Assembly: GCF_001536285.1 (NCBI RefSeq) | Contig: NZ_FAOZ01000038.1 | Coordinates: 23,897 to 87,896 of the forward strand | DNA from: Parafrankia irregularis | GTDB lineage: Bacteria > Actinomycetota > Actinomycetes > Frankiales > Frankiaceae | Direction: 5' to 3' | DNA length: 64,000 bases | Shown here: positions 17,891 through 25,788 of the stretch, piece by piece | Numbering within the stretch: position 1 is the stretch's first letter | Layout: every line of letters begins with the position of its first letter | Notes under the pieces: generated by a model | Told to the model about the DNA's origin: nothing | Database searches by the model: none | What the model saw: only the letters and a program-made list of their open reading frames with translations | Translations under genes and position numbers: made by a program

Positions 17891-19000
17891 TCAGAGCGCG
17901 CCGACGAGCGGGGCACCGAGCCGGGCGGCGCCGTCGTCCACCCGCAGCTCGTCGACGACGAAACGGCCGTGGTCGAGGATCTGCCGGCCGTCGAGCCACA
18001 CGCTGCACCGGCGTACCGGGACGTCCGAGTGCGCGAGGGTGAACCGGCTGCCACCGGCCTCGTTGTTGGGCCCGGTGGAGAACAGCACGTTGCCGGCGAA
18101 GCAGCGGCCGTCCATGCCCTGGGTGGCGGATCGGTCGAGCAGCGCCAGCGCGTTCCAGCGGGCCTTCTCGTTGAGACCCCACCCGATGTGGGACATCGCG
18201 AAGCCCTCGGGGTCGCCCCAGCTCTCCAGGTAGTCCCGGTACAGCTCGGCGTCCGCCCCGGGGCCCTCGATGGAGCGGATGAACCCGTCGACGACGTCGA
18301 TCGTGATCGGCGCGTTCACGTAGGTCTTGAACGGGAAGATGATGTCGCCACTGTTGATCACCCAGCGGCCGTTGGCGCTGCCCTCGTTCGGGTAGGCCGC
18401 CGCCAGACCGGCGCTGAGGTGGGCGTGGGTGCCGGGGCCGTTGGTGAACCCCCAGCCACCGCCGGCGCCGAACTGGCCGAGGCCGAAGGTGATGTCGGTG
18501 CCGGCGTCCGAGGTGATCCGCAGCTCGCTGCCCCCGCTGAGCATGGCCACGCTGGCCTGCACCCGCCGCCGCAGGTCGTCCGTCGGGAACAGCCGCTCCA
18601 GGATCTCCGGCGGCTCGGTGATCATCAGCATCCGGGTGCCGGCGGAGAGGATCTCCTCCTGCTCCGCCGAATGCAGCAGGATGGACAGGTCGACCACCAT
18701 GTCGGCCGACTTGAGCGCCTCGACCACCGGGCGCAGGCCGGTCAGGCCGGTCAGGCCGTACACCTCGCCCACCCCGGGGACCGTGGCGGCCGAGCGGGTG
18801 ATCGACGGCAGCATGACAGTGAAGACCCGGGCGCCCAGCGACGCGGCCGCGGCCGCGGTGGTCTCCAGGTACAGCGGCGGCGACTGGGCGTTGCCGAGCA
18901 CGGCCACCGTCTCGCCGGGCCGCACGTCGCAGCCTTCGAGCGCACGGCGGAACAGGGTTGTGAGGGTGCCGCCGTCGGCGGCCTGGTTGGGAACGAGCAC
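17891..19000 (-). CDS. M29-fold protein, 2,5-dihydroxypyridine 5,6-dioxygenase (NicX)-like
   Basis: 369 residues from GTG 19000, which has GAGAGG six bases upstream. The protein belongs to the leucyl-aminopeptidase M29-like group that includes NicX, the iron dioxygenase opening 2,5-dihydroxypyridine to N-formylmaleamate. Potential metal and catalytic residues: THAH at 191-194, SHIGWG with His271, and AHSD with His324/Asp326. A two-His/one-Asp iron site plus a further His matches what I recall of NicX. An aminopeptidase role cannot be excluded from sequence alone. It is the first gene of the large minus-strand operon that also holds a maleamate-amidase-like gene, which supports a pyridine-ring pathway. 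Confidence 0.75.
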   Translation of the reverse strand: MLVPNQAADGGTLTTLFRRALEGCDVRPGETVAVLGNAQSPPLYLETTAAAAASLGARVFTVMLPSITRSAATVPGVGEVYGLTGLTGLRPVVEALKSADMVVDLSILLHSAEQEEILSAGTRMLMITEPPEILERLFPTDDLRRRVQASVAMLSGGSELRITSDAGTDITFGLGQFGAGGGWGFTNGPGTHAHLSAGLAAAYPNEGSANGRWVINSGDIIFPFKTYVNAPITIDVVDGFIRSIEGPGADAELYRDYLESWGDPEGFAMSHIGWGLNEKARWNALALLDRSATQGMDGRCFAGNVLFSTGPNNEAGGSRFTLAHSDVPVRRCSVWLDGRQILDHGRFVVDELRVDDGAARLGAPLVGAL

Positions 19001-19464
19001 GATGCACCTCTCACCGGTGTGGCTTGCCGCTGTGCCGCGATGCCGCGGCCCTTCCGTTCCCCCCAGGGGCGCCGGTCCCGGGAGACTCCCCGTCGGGCCG
19101 GGATGAGCCCACGAACCGCCGCGCGCCGAGGCACGGCCCGAATTCGTGAAGCCCCGCCGGCCGGGCGCCCGGCCGGCGGTTTTCATGCTCCGTGCACCAT
19201 GTTTCGGGGTTTTGTCTCGTCTGTCTCGGAGCCATGAAATCGTGTTCCAAAATGCTCCGGAGATACCGCGGCGCGACGGTTCGGGAGACCGGCGCTGACT
19301 GGATTCGGCACGGCCGGTCACGCTGACAACAGATATGTCGCGCCGGATCACGGCCCGCTTCGCACCAGGCCCTGCGCCGGATCAGCGGCGGATCGGCACC
19401 TGGTCGCGCCCGGGGAATTAGCCCCGACGAAGAGAACAGAAGGATGGGAAGGAAAATCGGGAGA
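19001..19464. promoter_or_regulatory. Long leader/promoter region of the Mo-hydroxylase operon
   Basis: No gene seen in 464 bp. The region holds the promoter of the NicX-like gene and the end of the upstream hydrolase gene. A perfect 26-bp palindrome is at 19154-19179 (listed separately). A locally AT-richer stretch at 19190-19260 is the likeliest promoter area; I cannot define -35/-10 boxes with confidence. Confidence 0.35.
19154..19179. terminator. Perfect 26-bp GC palindrome
   Basis: CCGCCGGCCGGGC followed directly by its exact reverse complement. On the plus strand TTTT follows. For minus-strand transcription it lies 285 bp beyond the fumarylacetoacetase-family gene and 154 bp before the NicX-like start, so it may terminate the upstream unit or attenuate the operon. 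Confidence 0.5.
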
Positions 19465-20292
19465 TCAGGAGAAACGGACGGTGTTCTGCGTGGTGCCGAT
19501 ACCCTCGATCTCGACCGTGACCACGTCGCCGTCGGCGAGATAGACCTTCGGGTCACGGCCGTGCCCGACACCACCCGGGGTTCCGGTGGTGAGGACGTCA
19601 CCCGGCGCGAGTGTGATGAACTGGCTGACGTAGGCCACGATCGTGGCGGGCGGGAAAAGCAGGTCCGAGGTACGCGACTTCTGCATCACCTCACCGTTCA
19701 CCAGGGTGCGCAGGGCGAGGTCGTCCGCATTGTCGAGCTCGTCGGGAGTAACCAGTTCGGGGCCGAGCGGGGTCGATCCCTCGAAAGTCTTGCCCTGCAG
19801 GAACTGCAGGGTGCGGAACTGCCAGTCCCGCATGGTGATGTCGTTCATCACGGTGTAGCCGGCGATGGCGGCGCGGGCCGTGTCCTCGTCGGCGAAACGA
19901 ACCGTGGAGCCGATGACGAAGGCGAGCTCGCCCTCCCAGTCGACCTCGCTGCTCACCGGCGGCACGATGATGTCGTCGCGCGCGCCGATCAGGGAGCTGG
20001 CGTACTTGGCGAACAGCGTCGGGTGGGTCGGTGGGGTGCGCCCCATCTCCTTCAGGTGGGTCGCGTAGTTCAGACCCATGCAGACGATCTTGGGCGGCTG
20101 CGGCACCAGCGGTGCCAGGTCCGCGCCGTCACGCTCGATCCTCTCGCCGTCAACGGCGGCGGCCTGGCGCCAGTCCGGGCCCGAGGCGATCAGAGTGCCC
20201 ACGCTCGCGAACGGGAGCAGGACGATCTCGTCACCCTCGACGCGACCAGCGGCGGTTTCGCCACCGGGACGACGGACAGTGGACAAGCGCAC
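19465..20292 (-). CDS. Fumarylacetoacetate hydrolase (FAH)-family protein
   Basis: 275 residues, the usual length for bacterial FAH-fold enzymes. Metal ligands lie in DWEGELAFVIG (Glu120, Glu122) and in the Asp of MNDITMRDWQ; the family KYASSLIGARDDIIVP and TPGGVGHG blocks are present. Family members hydrolyse C-C bonds of acylpyruvates, decarboxylate, or hydrate/tautomerise ring-cleavage products using Mg2+. GTG start with GAGGAG upstream. Transcribed in the same direction as the luciferase-like gene 154 bp upstream; probably processes a late intermediate of the catabolic island. Confidence 0.9.
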   Translation of the reverse strand: MRLSTVRRPGGETAAGRVEGDEIVLLPFASVGTLIASGPDWRQAAAVDGERIERDGADLAPLVPQPPKIVCMGLNYATHLKEMGRTPPTHPTLFAKYASSLIGARDDIIVPPVSSEVDWEGELAFVIGSTVRFADEDTARAAIAGYTVMNDITMRDWQFRTLQFLQGKTFEGSTPLGPELVTPDELDNADDLALRTLVNGEVMQKSRTSDLLFPPATIVAYVSQFITLAPGDVLTTGTPGGVGHGRDPKVYLADGDVVTVEIEGIGTTQNTVRFS

Positions 20293-20396
20293 GGTTTCTC
20301 CTCAGGTATGTGCGGCCGACCGACTGGCCGGCCGGGCTATCCGGTATCTCTGGCTGGCTGGGCCAAGCGGGCGGCTCTGTTCGACCCGCCCAGCCG

Positions 20397-20460
20397 TTCA
20401 GCTGCTCGGCGGCTGAGCTTTTCAGCTGCTCGGCTGCTGAGCCTCTTCAGCTGCTCGCGG
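20397..20460 (+). repeat. Imperfect 24-25-bp tandem repeat (2.6 copies)
   Basis: Units beginning TTCAGCTGCTCGGC start at 20397, 20421 and 20446. The third copy contains the stop codon of the luciferase-like gene, so the array extends the gene's 3' end into the spacer. Looks like slippage duplication. Confidence 0.6.
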
Positions 20461-21583
20461 TCACCGGAACCGACGCCGCCGCGACCGCGGTCGCCGCCGC
20501 CGCCTCGGCCGCGACACCGTTGTCCGGCGCCGGGAAGGCGGGCATGACCTCGGCGGCGAAGAGCTCCAGCGTGCGGCGGGCATCCGACAGCGGGGTCGCC
20601 GCGAAGTTGATCTGCATGGAGGGCTCGACGTCGCCGAACACCTCGAGGGTCGCGGCCACCTGCTGGCGGACGTCCGCCGGGGTGCCGACGTAGACTTGGG
20701 CCTTGTCCTCGAGCTCGGCCAGCGTCTTCCTGCGCATCCCGGTGATCATGTCGGCGTAGCCCGCGTACTGCGACGGGCTGCGCTCCATGTAGTCCTCCCA
20801 GGTGGAGGCCATCTTGTCGACGTAGTCGGCGTAATGCACGGCGGCGTTGCGCCGGGCCCGGTCGCCGTCGGTGTCGACGAAGCAGTGGATCCCCATCTGA
20901 ATCCGCTCGGAGCCGGCCGGGTAACCGGCGTCGAGGCGGGCCTTCCGGTACAGGTCGAGCAGCCCGGCGACCTTCTCGTTCGTCGAGGTGAACGGAATGA
21001 ACATCAGATTGAAGCCCTGGCTGCCCGCCCAGACGAAACTCTCCGGGGTGGACGTCGCCGCGATGAAGACCGGCGGATGGGGCCGCTGGTAGGTCAGGGG
21101 AAGCATACTCACCGGACCGAACCTGTGAAAGGTGCCGTTCCACACCACATCGGTCTCGGTCCACAGCTTGAGGACCGCGGCAATACCTTCCTGGTGCCGC
21201 GCCCGGCTGGTGTCCATGTCGACTTCGAATGCCTCGAACTCGCCGGGGAGGAACGCCCTCGCGAAGCCGACGTCAAGGCGGCCGTGGGACAGGTTGTCGA
21301 GCATCGCGAGCTGCCCCGCGAGCTTGATGGGGTGGTTGAACGCCGGGATGTTCGCACCGGTTATCAGCCGAATACGTTCGGTCCTGGTCGCGACGGCCGC
21401 GAGGAAGGTGACGGGGTCCGGGCTGTAGCCCCCGTAGGGGTAGAAGTAGTGTTCGACGATCTTCACCGAGGAGTAGCCGAGGCGGTCCGCGAGGATCGAC
21501 AGATCGAGAGCCTCGTCAAAGAACTGCACAGCAGACTTCTCGGCGGGCGAGACCGTGGGGAAGAAGTTCACTCCGGCGAGCAC
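20447..21583 (-). CDS. Luciferase-like (LLM) flavin-dependent monooxygenase
   Basis: 378 residues from GTG 21583. LLM TIM-barrel features: VKIVEHYFYPYGGYSPDPVTFLAAVA near the start and MLDNLSHGRLDVGFARAFLPGEFEAF in the middle. Enzymes of this type use reduced FMN or F420 to oxygenate substrates. Three in-frame GTG codons occur within 13 bp; GTG 21583 is favoured because GGAGG lies five bases upstream, whereas 21595 has no ribosome site. The C-terminal 30 residues are Ala/Val-rich. Divergent from the FadR-type GntR gene, with a CTGTATACTG site between them. It could supply the ring hydroxylation that flavoprotein NicC performs in nicotinate pathways (inference). Confidence 0.87.
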   Translation of the reverse strand: MLAGVNFFPTVSPAEKSAVQFFDEALDLSILADRLGYSSVKIVEHYFYPYGGYSPDPVTFLAAVATRTERIRLITGANIPAFNHPIKLAGQLAMLDNLSHGRLDVGFARAFLPGEFEAFEVDMDTSRARHQEGIAAVLKLWTETDVVWNGTFHRFGPVSMLPLTYQRPHPPVFIAATSTPESFVWAGSQGFNLMFIPFTSTNEKVAGLLDLYRKARLDAGYPAGSERIQMGIHCFVDTDGDRARRNAAVHYADYVDKMASTWEDYMERSPSQYAGYADMITGMRRKTLAELEDKAQVYVGTPADVRQQVAATLEVFGDVEPSMQINFAATPLSDARRTLELFAAEVMPAFPAPDNGVAAEAAAATAVAAASVPVTASS

Positions 21584-21790
21584 CGGCACCTCCACCTAAC
21601 TATATCGTCGGTAGACGCTGAAATCACAGTCGAAAGTGCAGCCTTGAGACATTTTTCGTGCTATCGTGCGAAAACTGTTCCAGACTGTGGGGTTCCACCG
21701 TGGAACACGAGTTTCCGCCGGGTGCGTCAGGGTGGTTTCGACGGCCAGGGACAGGAGCTCACTCCAGCCGACGACGACGTCGATTCATTT

Positions 21791-21800
21791 CTGTATACTG
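21791..21800. promoter_or_regulatory. Candidate GntR operator (site A)
   Basis: CTGTATACTG, a near-palindrome around GTATAC, 29 bp before the GntR start and within the divergent promoter region. The same CTGTATACNG core occurs twice in the spacer before the second GntR gene. FCD-type GntR proteins commonly bind TTGTATACAA-like palindromes. Confidence 0.55.
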
Positions 21801-21828
21801 TCCACAATTCTGCGGCTGAGGTGCACGG

Positions 21829-22497
21829 GTGGGAGATATGAAGACGACGATCGGCGCGGCCTACCGTCCGCTGCGGCAGCTCGTCGCCGACGAGCTGCGC
21901 GGTCGCATTCTTCGCGGCGAGCTCACCCAGGGCAGCCGTGTCATCGAGGACCGCCTCGCCGAGGAGCTGGGGGTCTCCCGCAACCCTGTCCGCGAGGCGA
22001 TCCGGCTGCTGGAGTCGGAGGGCCTCGTCGAGGTCACCCCGCGCAAGGGCGTCATGGTCACGGTGATCAGCGGCGAGGAGGCCGACGACCTCATCGAGGT
22101 CCGCGCCGCGCTGGAGGTCACCGCGGTACGCCGGGCGGCGACCAGGGGCATCACCGCCGAGATCGACGCCGAGCTCGAGGCGGTGCTGGTCGAGGGCGAA
22201 GGCGTCACCGAGGCGGGCGCCTACGAGCGCCTCTCCGCGCTCAACGCCCGCTTCCACGACCTGCTCGCGCGGGCCAGCGGCAACAACCACCTCGTCGAGG
22301 TCCTGCGTGACCTGCAGAACCGGCTGCAGCTGCTGTTCTCCGTCGGCGTGTCGCGCCGCTCGGGGCGCGCCTGGGAGGAGCACCGCCGCATCCTGGAGGC
22401 GATTCGCGCCCGGGACGCGGACTGGGCGGAGGCGGAGATGCGCGCACACATCAACGGCGCGGCGCACCGCTACCAGAAGGAGAAGCCGCCGGCCTAG
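21829..22497 (+). CDS. GntR-family regulator, FadR/FCD type
   Basis: 222 residues. N-terminal winged helix-turn-helix (residues ~15-75: DRLAEELGVSRNPVREAIRLLESEGLVEVTPRKG) followed by a helical FCD ligand domain with RAALEVTAVRRAA, the metal-binding FHDLLARASGNN region and EEHRRILEAI. Binding of an acid ligand usually releases DNA. GTG 21829 has GAGGTG five bases upstream; ATG 21838 is a possible alternative. It stands inside the otherwise minus-strand catabolic island and is divergent from the monooxygenase gene, so it is the best candidate regulator of the island. Confidence 0.92.
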   Translation: MGDMKTTIGAAYRPLRQLVADELRGRILRGELTQGSRVIEDRLAEELGVSRNPVREAIRLLESEGLVEVTPRKGVMVTVISGEEADDLIEVRAALEVTAVRRAATRGITAEIDAELEAVLVEGEGVTEAGAYERLSALNARFHDLLARASGNNHLVEVLRDLQNRLQLLFSVGVSRRSGRAWEEHRRILEAIRARDADWAEAEMRAHINGAAHRYQKEKPPA

Positions 22498-22562
22498 CCG
22501 GGATGCCGGTGCCGGCTCCCTCGATGGCGCCGGCACCGCGAGGGCTGCCGGCAGCGCCGGAG

Positions 22563-22616
22563 ACGTCAGTGCCACTGGATACGTCAGTGCCACCGGATAC
22601 GTCAGTGCCGCGGGAG
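22563..22616 (+). repeat. 18-bp tandem repeat, three copies
   Basis: Units 22563-22580, 22581-22598 and 22599-22616, all starting ACGTCAGTGCC; the first two differ by one base. The array lies between convergent genes (GntR and amidase). Confidence 0.8.
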
Positions 22617-22661
22617 GCGTCAGCGGTGTGGCAGCGGCGGCGCGAACGCGCCGAACGGCCG

Positions 22662-24071
22662 TCACCATGGCGAGGCTGGCGCGACGAGTGGCCAGGGGCG
22701 GTCGCGCTCGACCGCCGCGGCAAGCTCGAGCAGCAGGTCGTCGCGGTGGTGCGGCGCGAACAGGTGCAGGCCCACCGGCAGGCCGGTCGGGCCCGTCCCC
22801 ACCGGGATGGAGATCGCCGGGCAGCCGCTGATGTTCGCCAGGGGAAGCGGGCCCGGCGCGGGGCTGCCCGTCTCGGCGTCGAAGGCCTCTCCCGTCGTCG
22901 GGCAGGCCACGAGGTCGACGTCGTCGAACAGCGCCGCCATGGTCTCGATGACGTCGATCCGGTAGGTGTCCAGCTCGGTGAGGACCCGGGCGTCGAGGCT
23001 GTCCGCGGCCACCATCACGTCGCGGATCTCCGTCGTGAGCTCGTCCGCGCACGCGGGCCAGTAGGGGCCCAGGAACCGCCGGATGCGCAGCGCGCCGATC
23101 GCGGCGAACGCCGCCGACGGTCCGGGGACCACCGGGGTCGCCAGCGCGGCCAGCCGCAGGCCCGCGGCCGCGACGAGGTCGCGCAGCGCCCGCTCCACCA
23201 CCGTGACCACGCCCTGGTCGTGCGCGGCGCCACCGAGGTCGGGCAGCCAGGCGACCCGCAGGCCCGCGGTGGGCACTGTCCCGAGACCGACCTCGAACCG
23301 CGCAGAGATCGGGGCACTGAACGGATCACGCGGGTCGAAGCCGGCGGTGGCGTCGAGCGCGCGGGCGATGTCGCGCACCGAACGGCTCAGCGTGGTCGTG
23401 ACCACGGTGAACGGCTCCAGCACCGGCTCCGGTCCACCGGGCACGATCCGCCAGCTGACCTTGAGCCCGGGCAGGCCGCACATCGCCGCCGGCTGACGGG
23501 TCGAGCCGCCGCCGTCCGTCGCCGTCGCCAGCGCGAACAGGCCACCGGCCACCGCGGCGGCGCTGCCACCCGACGAGCCGCCGGCGGACGCCGTCAGCCG
23601 CCACGGGTTGCGGGTGATGCCGTGCAGGCGGCTCGCGGTGTGCGCGCCGCGGGCCAGCTCACTGGACGTCGTCTGCGCCACCGGGATCGCCCCGGCCGCG
23701 ACGAGCCGCCGAACCTGGGTCGAGTGGCGGGCGGACCGCCTCCCCCGCAGGGGCACCGACGCGTCAGCCCGCGGCCAGCCGGCGACCTGCTCCAGTTCCT
23801 TCACCGCGAACGGCACGCCGGCGAGCGGCAGGGCGAGGTCGACCTGCGCGGCCGCCCGGCGCGCCGCGTCGGCGTCGACATGGCACACCGCGCCCAGCCG
23901 CGACCGCTCCAGCGCGCCCAGCACCCGTTCCAGTTCGGTGACCGGGTCGCGGTCCCCACGCCGGTAGCTGTCCACCAGCCCGACCGCGTCCCCGGCCCAG
24001 GGCGCGGCCGTCCCGCCGGAGGCCGTCCCGCCGGAGGTCACCTCGGTGGTCGCTGCCGGCTGGCTCAGCAC
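22662..24071 (-). CDS. Amidase (amidase signature family)
   Basis: 469 residues. Catalytic triad of the amidase signature family: Lys91 in PFAVKE, the cis-Ser at 166 in AGGSSGGSA, and the nucleophile Ser190 in DGGGS. These enzymes hydrolyse amides to acid and amine/ammonia. The C-terminal PAISIPVG..GLPVGLHLFAPHH block is typical. GTG start overlaps the upstream VOC gene by 7 bp. In the context of a possible N-formylmaleamate route it might act as a deformylase or amidase, but no substrate can be read from the sequence. Confidence 0.92.
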   Translation of the reverse strand: MLSQPAATTEVTSGGTASGGTAAPWAGDAVGLVDSYRRGDRDPVTELERVLGALERSRLGAVCHVDADAARRAAAQVDLALPLAGVPFAVKELEQVAGWPRADASVPLRGRRSARHSTQVRRLVAAGAIPVAQTTSSELARGAHTASRLHGITRNPWRLTASAGGSSGGSAAAVAGGLFALATATDGGGSTRQPAAMCGLPGLKVSWRIVPGGPEPVLEPFTVVTTTLSRSVRDIARALDATAGFDPRDPFSAPISARFEVGLGTVPTAGLRVAWLPDLGGAAHDQGVVTVVERALRDLVAAAGLRLAALATPVVPGPSAAFAAIGALRIRRFLGPYWPACADELTTEIRDVMVAADSLDARVLTELDTYRIDVIETMAALFDDVDLVACPTTGEAFDAETGSPAPGPLPLANISGCPAISIPVGTGPTGLPVGLHLFAPHHRDDLLLELAAAVERDRPWPLVAPASPW

Positions 24072-24517
24072 GGTCCGTCCAGCTGGGACGGACCGTAGTG
24101 ACGGAGCTCGACGACGTTGCCGTCGGGATCCCGGATGTAGAGCAGATCGCTGTTGCCGTAGGCGCCGTAGCGATGGAACGGGCCACCGACGACGTCGAAG
24201 ACCCCGGACGCGGCGAGCTCGGCGAGGTCACACGGCTCGATGACGACGCAGAAGTGGTTCACGTTGCGACCGGGGCCACCACGCGGGGTGCGGGCGTCCA
24301 GGTCGATGATCACTCCTGGTGCCACCTCGACCGACGGGAACGGCGCCCGGCCCTCGCGCCAGGCCTCGAGACGGTGGGTCCGCATGCCGAACTTCTCGAC
24401 CCACCACCGGACCGAACGCTCCGGATCCTCGACGTTCAACACGATGTGGTCGAAGGCCTTGGTCACGATCGGTGGCCGGACTACTGGCAGCGATTCGACT
24501 GTGTCGCCCACGGTCAC
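24065..24517 (-). CDS. VOC (glyoxalase/bleomycin-resistance superfamily) protein
   Basis: 150 residues from GTG 24517, which has GGGAGG seven bases upstream (a TTG at 24523 abuts the ribosome site and is less likely). VOC elements: FDHIVLNVEDPERSVRWWVEKFGM, NHFCVVIE and YIRDPDGNVVELRHYG with the metal-ligand Glu. It differs from the two paralogous VOC proteins at 14.5 and 17.3 kb. It leads a two-gene unit with the amidase and is divergent from the second GntR gene across a spacer holding two CTGTATACNG sites. Confidence 0.87.
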   Translation of the reverse strand: MTVGDTVESLPVVRPPIVTKAFDHIVLNVEDPERSVRWWVEKFGMRTHRLEAWREGRAPFPSVEVAPGVIIDLDARTPRGGPGRNVNHFCVVIEPCDLAELAASGVFDVVGGPFHRYGAYGNSDLLYIRDPDGNVVELRHYGPSQLDGPC

Positions 24518-24554
24518 GTTCAACCCTCCCGGTTCCTCCGACGAAGTTCGTCGA

Positions 24555-24564
24555 CTGTATACCG
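24555..24564. promoter_or_regulatory. Candidate GntR operator (site B)
   Basis: CTGTATACCG, 38 bp upstream of the VOC start. Within 24550-24562 the string CGTCGACTGTATAC is identical, in inverted orientation, to site C at 24677-24690, giving two facing operators about 120 bp apart that could support looping. Confidence 0.6.
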
Positions 24565-24676
24565 ACAGCCCCGCTCCGCCGCTACCCCCACAGCCGTCCG
24601 TTCACTGGGAGAACACGCTGTGACGTGCATGTTTCGCGATTCCCGCCAACCCTCGGCATTCCCTGTGACGCCACAA

Positions 24677-24686
24677 CCGTATACAG
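24677..24686. promoter_or_regulatory. Candidate GntR operator (site C)
   Basis: CCGTATACAG, reverse complement CTGTATACGG, about 120 bp before the HutC-type GntR gene. Shares 14 contiguous bases with site B in inverted orientation. The spacer 24518-24806 contains no gene. Confidence 0.6.
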
Positions 24687-24806
24687 TCGACGGCGAGTCG
24701 AGAAGTTCTTCCGCCTTGGGGCCGTACCTGGGCCACCAGGCATGGAGGACGGATCGGTAGCGGTGTGTAGCGCAGGGCAGATAGGACGAGGCACCAGGAG
24801 GGCACG

Positions 24807-25715
24807 ATGGCAGCGGACCGATCCGCGGAGATCGAGCGGTCCCGAGTCGAGTTCAGTCGCGCCCGACGGGCGCAGAGCGCCGGGCGCCAGCTTCAGGTCT
24901 CGTCCCGGCGGGCCTACGAGATGCTGCGCGCCGGCCTACGCGCCGGGCACTTCGACGGCCCGGAGGAGCTCGCCGAGAACACCCTCGTGAACACCCTCGG
25001 GATCAGCCGCAACTCGGTGCGCCGCGCCCTGTCCATGCTGGCCGACGAGGGCCTGGTGACCCGCGCCCCGCGTCGGGGCACCACAGTCCGGCGCGGCATC
25101 GTCCAGGTCCACGAGGGCGAGATGCTGCCCCGCGAGCTGCACGAGGAGGAGAGCTGGCGTCGGCTGGAGATCGAGGAGATCAGCCAGTGCGTCGTCCCGA
25201 CGACCCGGCTGCTGCGTGAGCGGCTGGAGATCGAGGACGCCGAGGTGGTCATGATCGAACAGGTCTTCCGCCTCGACGGCGAGCCGCTGTGCGTCCGGGC
25301 CGGCTACGTGCCGCTGCCCGCGACACCTGAGCGCTACTTCGCCGACGTGGTCGCCATCGACCGTCGCCCACCGCGCTACGAGGCCCTGTTCGAGCAGCTC
25401 TTCGACGCCCCGTACGGCGGCGGGCGGGCCGTGGTGGAGGCCGTTCCCTGCGAGGAGCGCACCGCGCGACTGCTCGGCGTCACGCCGGGAACCCCGGTCC
25501 TGCTGCGGGAGGTCGTCGTCCGCGACAGCAGCGGACGTGCCCGTGACCTGCACTGGACCCATTTCCGCGGCGATCGCGTCGCGCTCTCCTTCGGTGTCGA
25601 CGCGCCGACGGCGGCACGGGCGAGCGCCCCGGCGGCCGCCGCACGCGTGACGGGTGCGGCGGCTACGGGCGCGCAGCGGGCGGGAGCGATGTCCGCGCGG
25701 GCCGACGTTGCCTGA
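24807..25715 (+). CDS. GntR-family regulator, HutC/UTRA type
   Basis: 302 residues, start ATG with AGGAGG 8-9 bases upstream. The DNA-binding domain covers about residues 30-100 (LVNTLGISRNSVRRALSMLADEGLVTRAPRRGT); a UTRA ligand domain follows (VMIEQVFRLDGEPLCVRAGYVPL, PCEERTARLLGVTPGTPVLLREVVVRD). The last ~40 residues are an Ala-rich tail. Because this regulator and the FCD-type GntR share identical candidate operators in their promoter regions, one may regulate both. Its stop is 74 bp before the MFS start. Confidence 0.9.
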   Translation: MAADRSAEIERSRVEFSRARRAQSAGRQLQVSSRRAYEMLRAGLRAGHFDGPEELAENTLVNTLGISRNSVRRALSMLADEGLVTRAPRRGTTVRRGIVQVHEGEMLPRELHEEESWRRLEIEEISQCVVPTTRLLRERLEIEDAEVVMIEQVFRLDGEPLCVRAGYVPLPATPERYFADVVAIDRRPPRYEALFEQLFDAPYGGGRAVVEAVPCEERTARLLGVTPGTPVLLREVVVRDSSGRARDLHWTHFRGDRVALSFGVDAPTAARASAPAAAARVTGAAATGAQRAGAMSARADVA

Positions 25716-25722
25716 CGGGACC

Positions 25723-25776
25723 GCGGTACCAGAGGTAGCCGCGGTATCCGAGGCTGGCGCGGTACCCGAGGCTGGC
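25723..25776 (+). repeat. 18-bp tandem repeat, three copies
   Basis: Units 25723-25740, 25741-25758 and 25759-25776 (GCGGTAYCNGAGGYNGSC type). The array lies between the GntR stop and the MFS start, in the MFS reading frame but without a start codon inside. Confidence 0.75.
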
Positions 25777-25788
25777 GCCGCATCCGGG

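Noticed and set aside
17891..19000. Plain leucyl aminopeptidase
   Set aside because: The M29-like fold also includes NicX; the placement of His271, His324, Asp326 and the His pair at 192/194, plus the ring-catabolism neighbours, make a dioxygenase more likely, though this is not proved.
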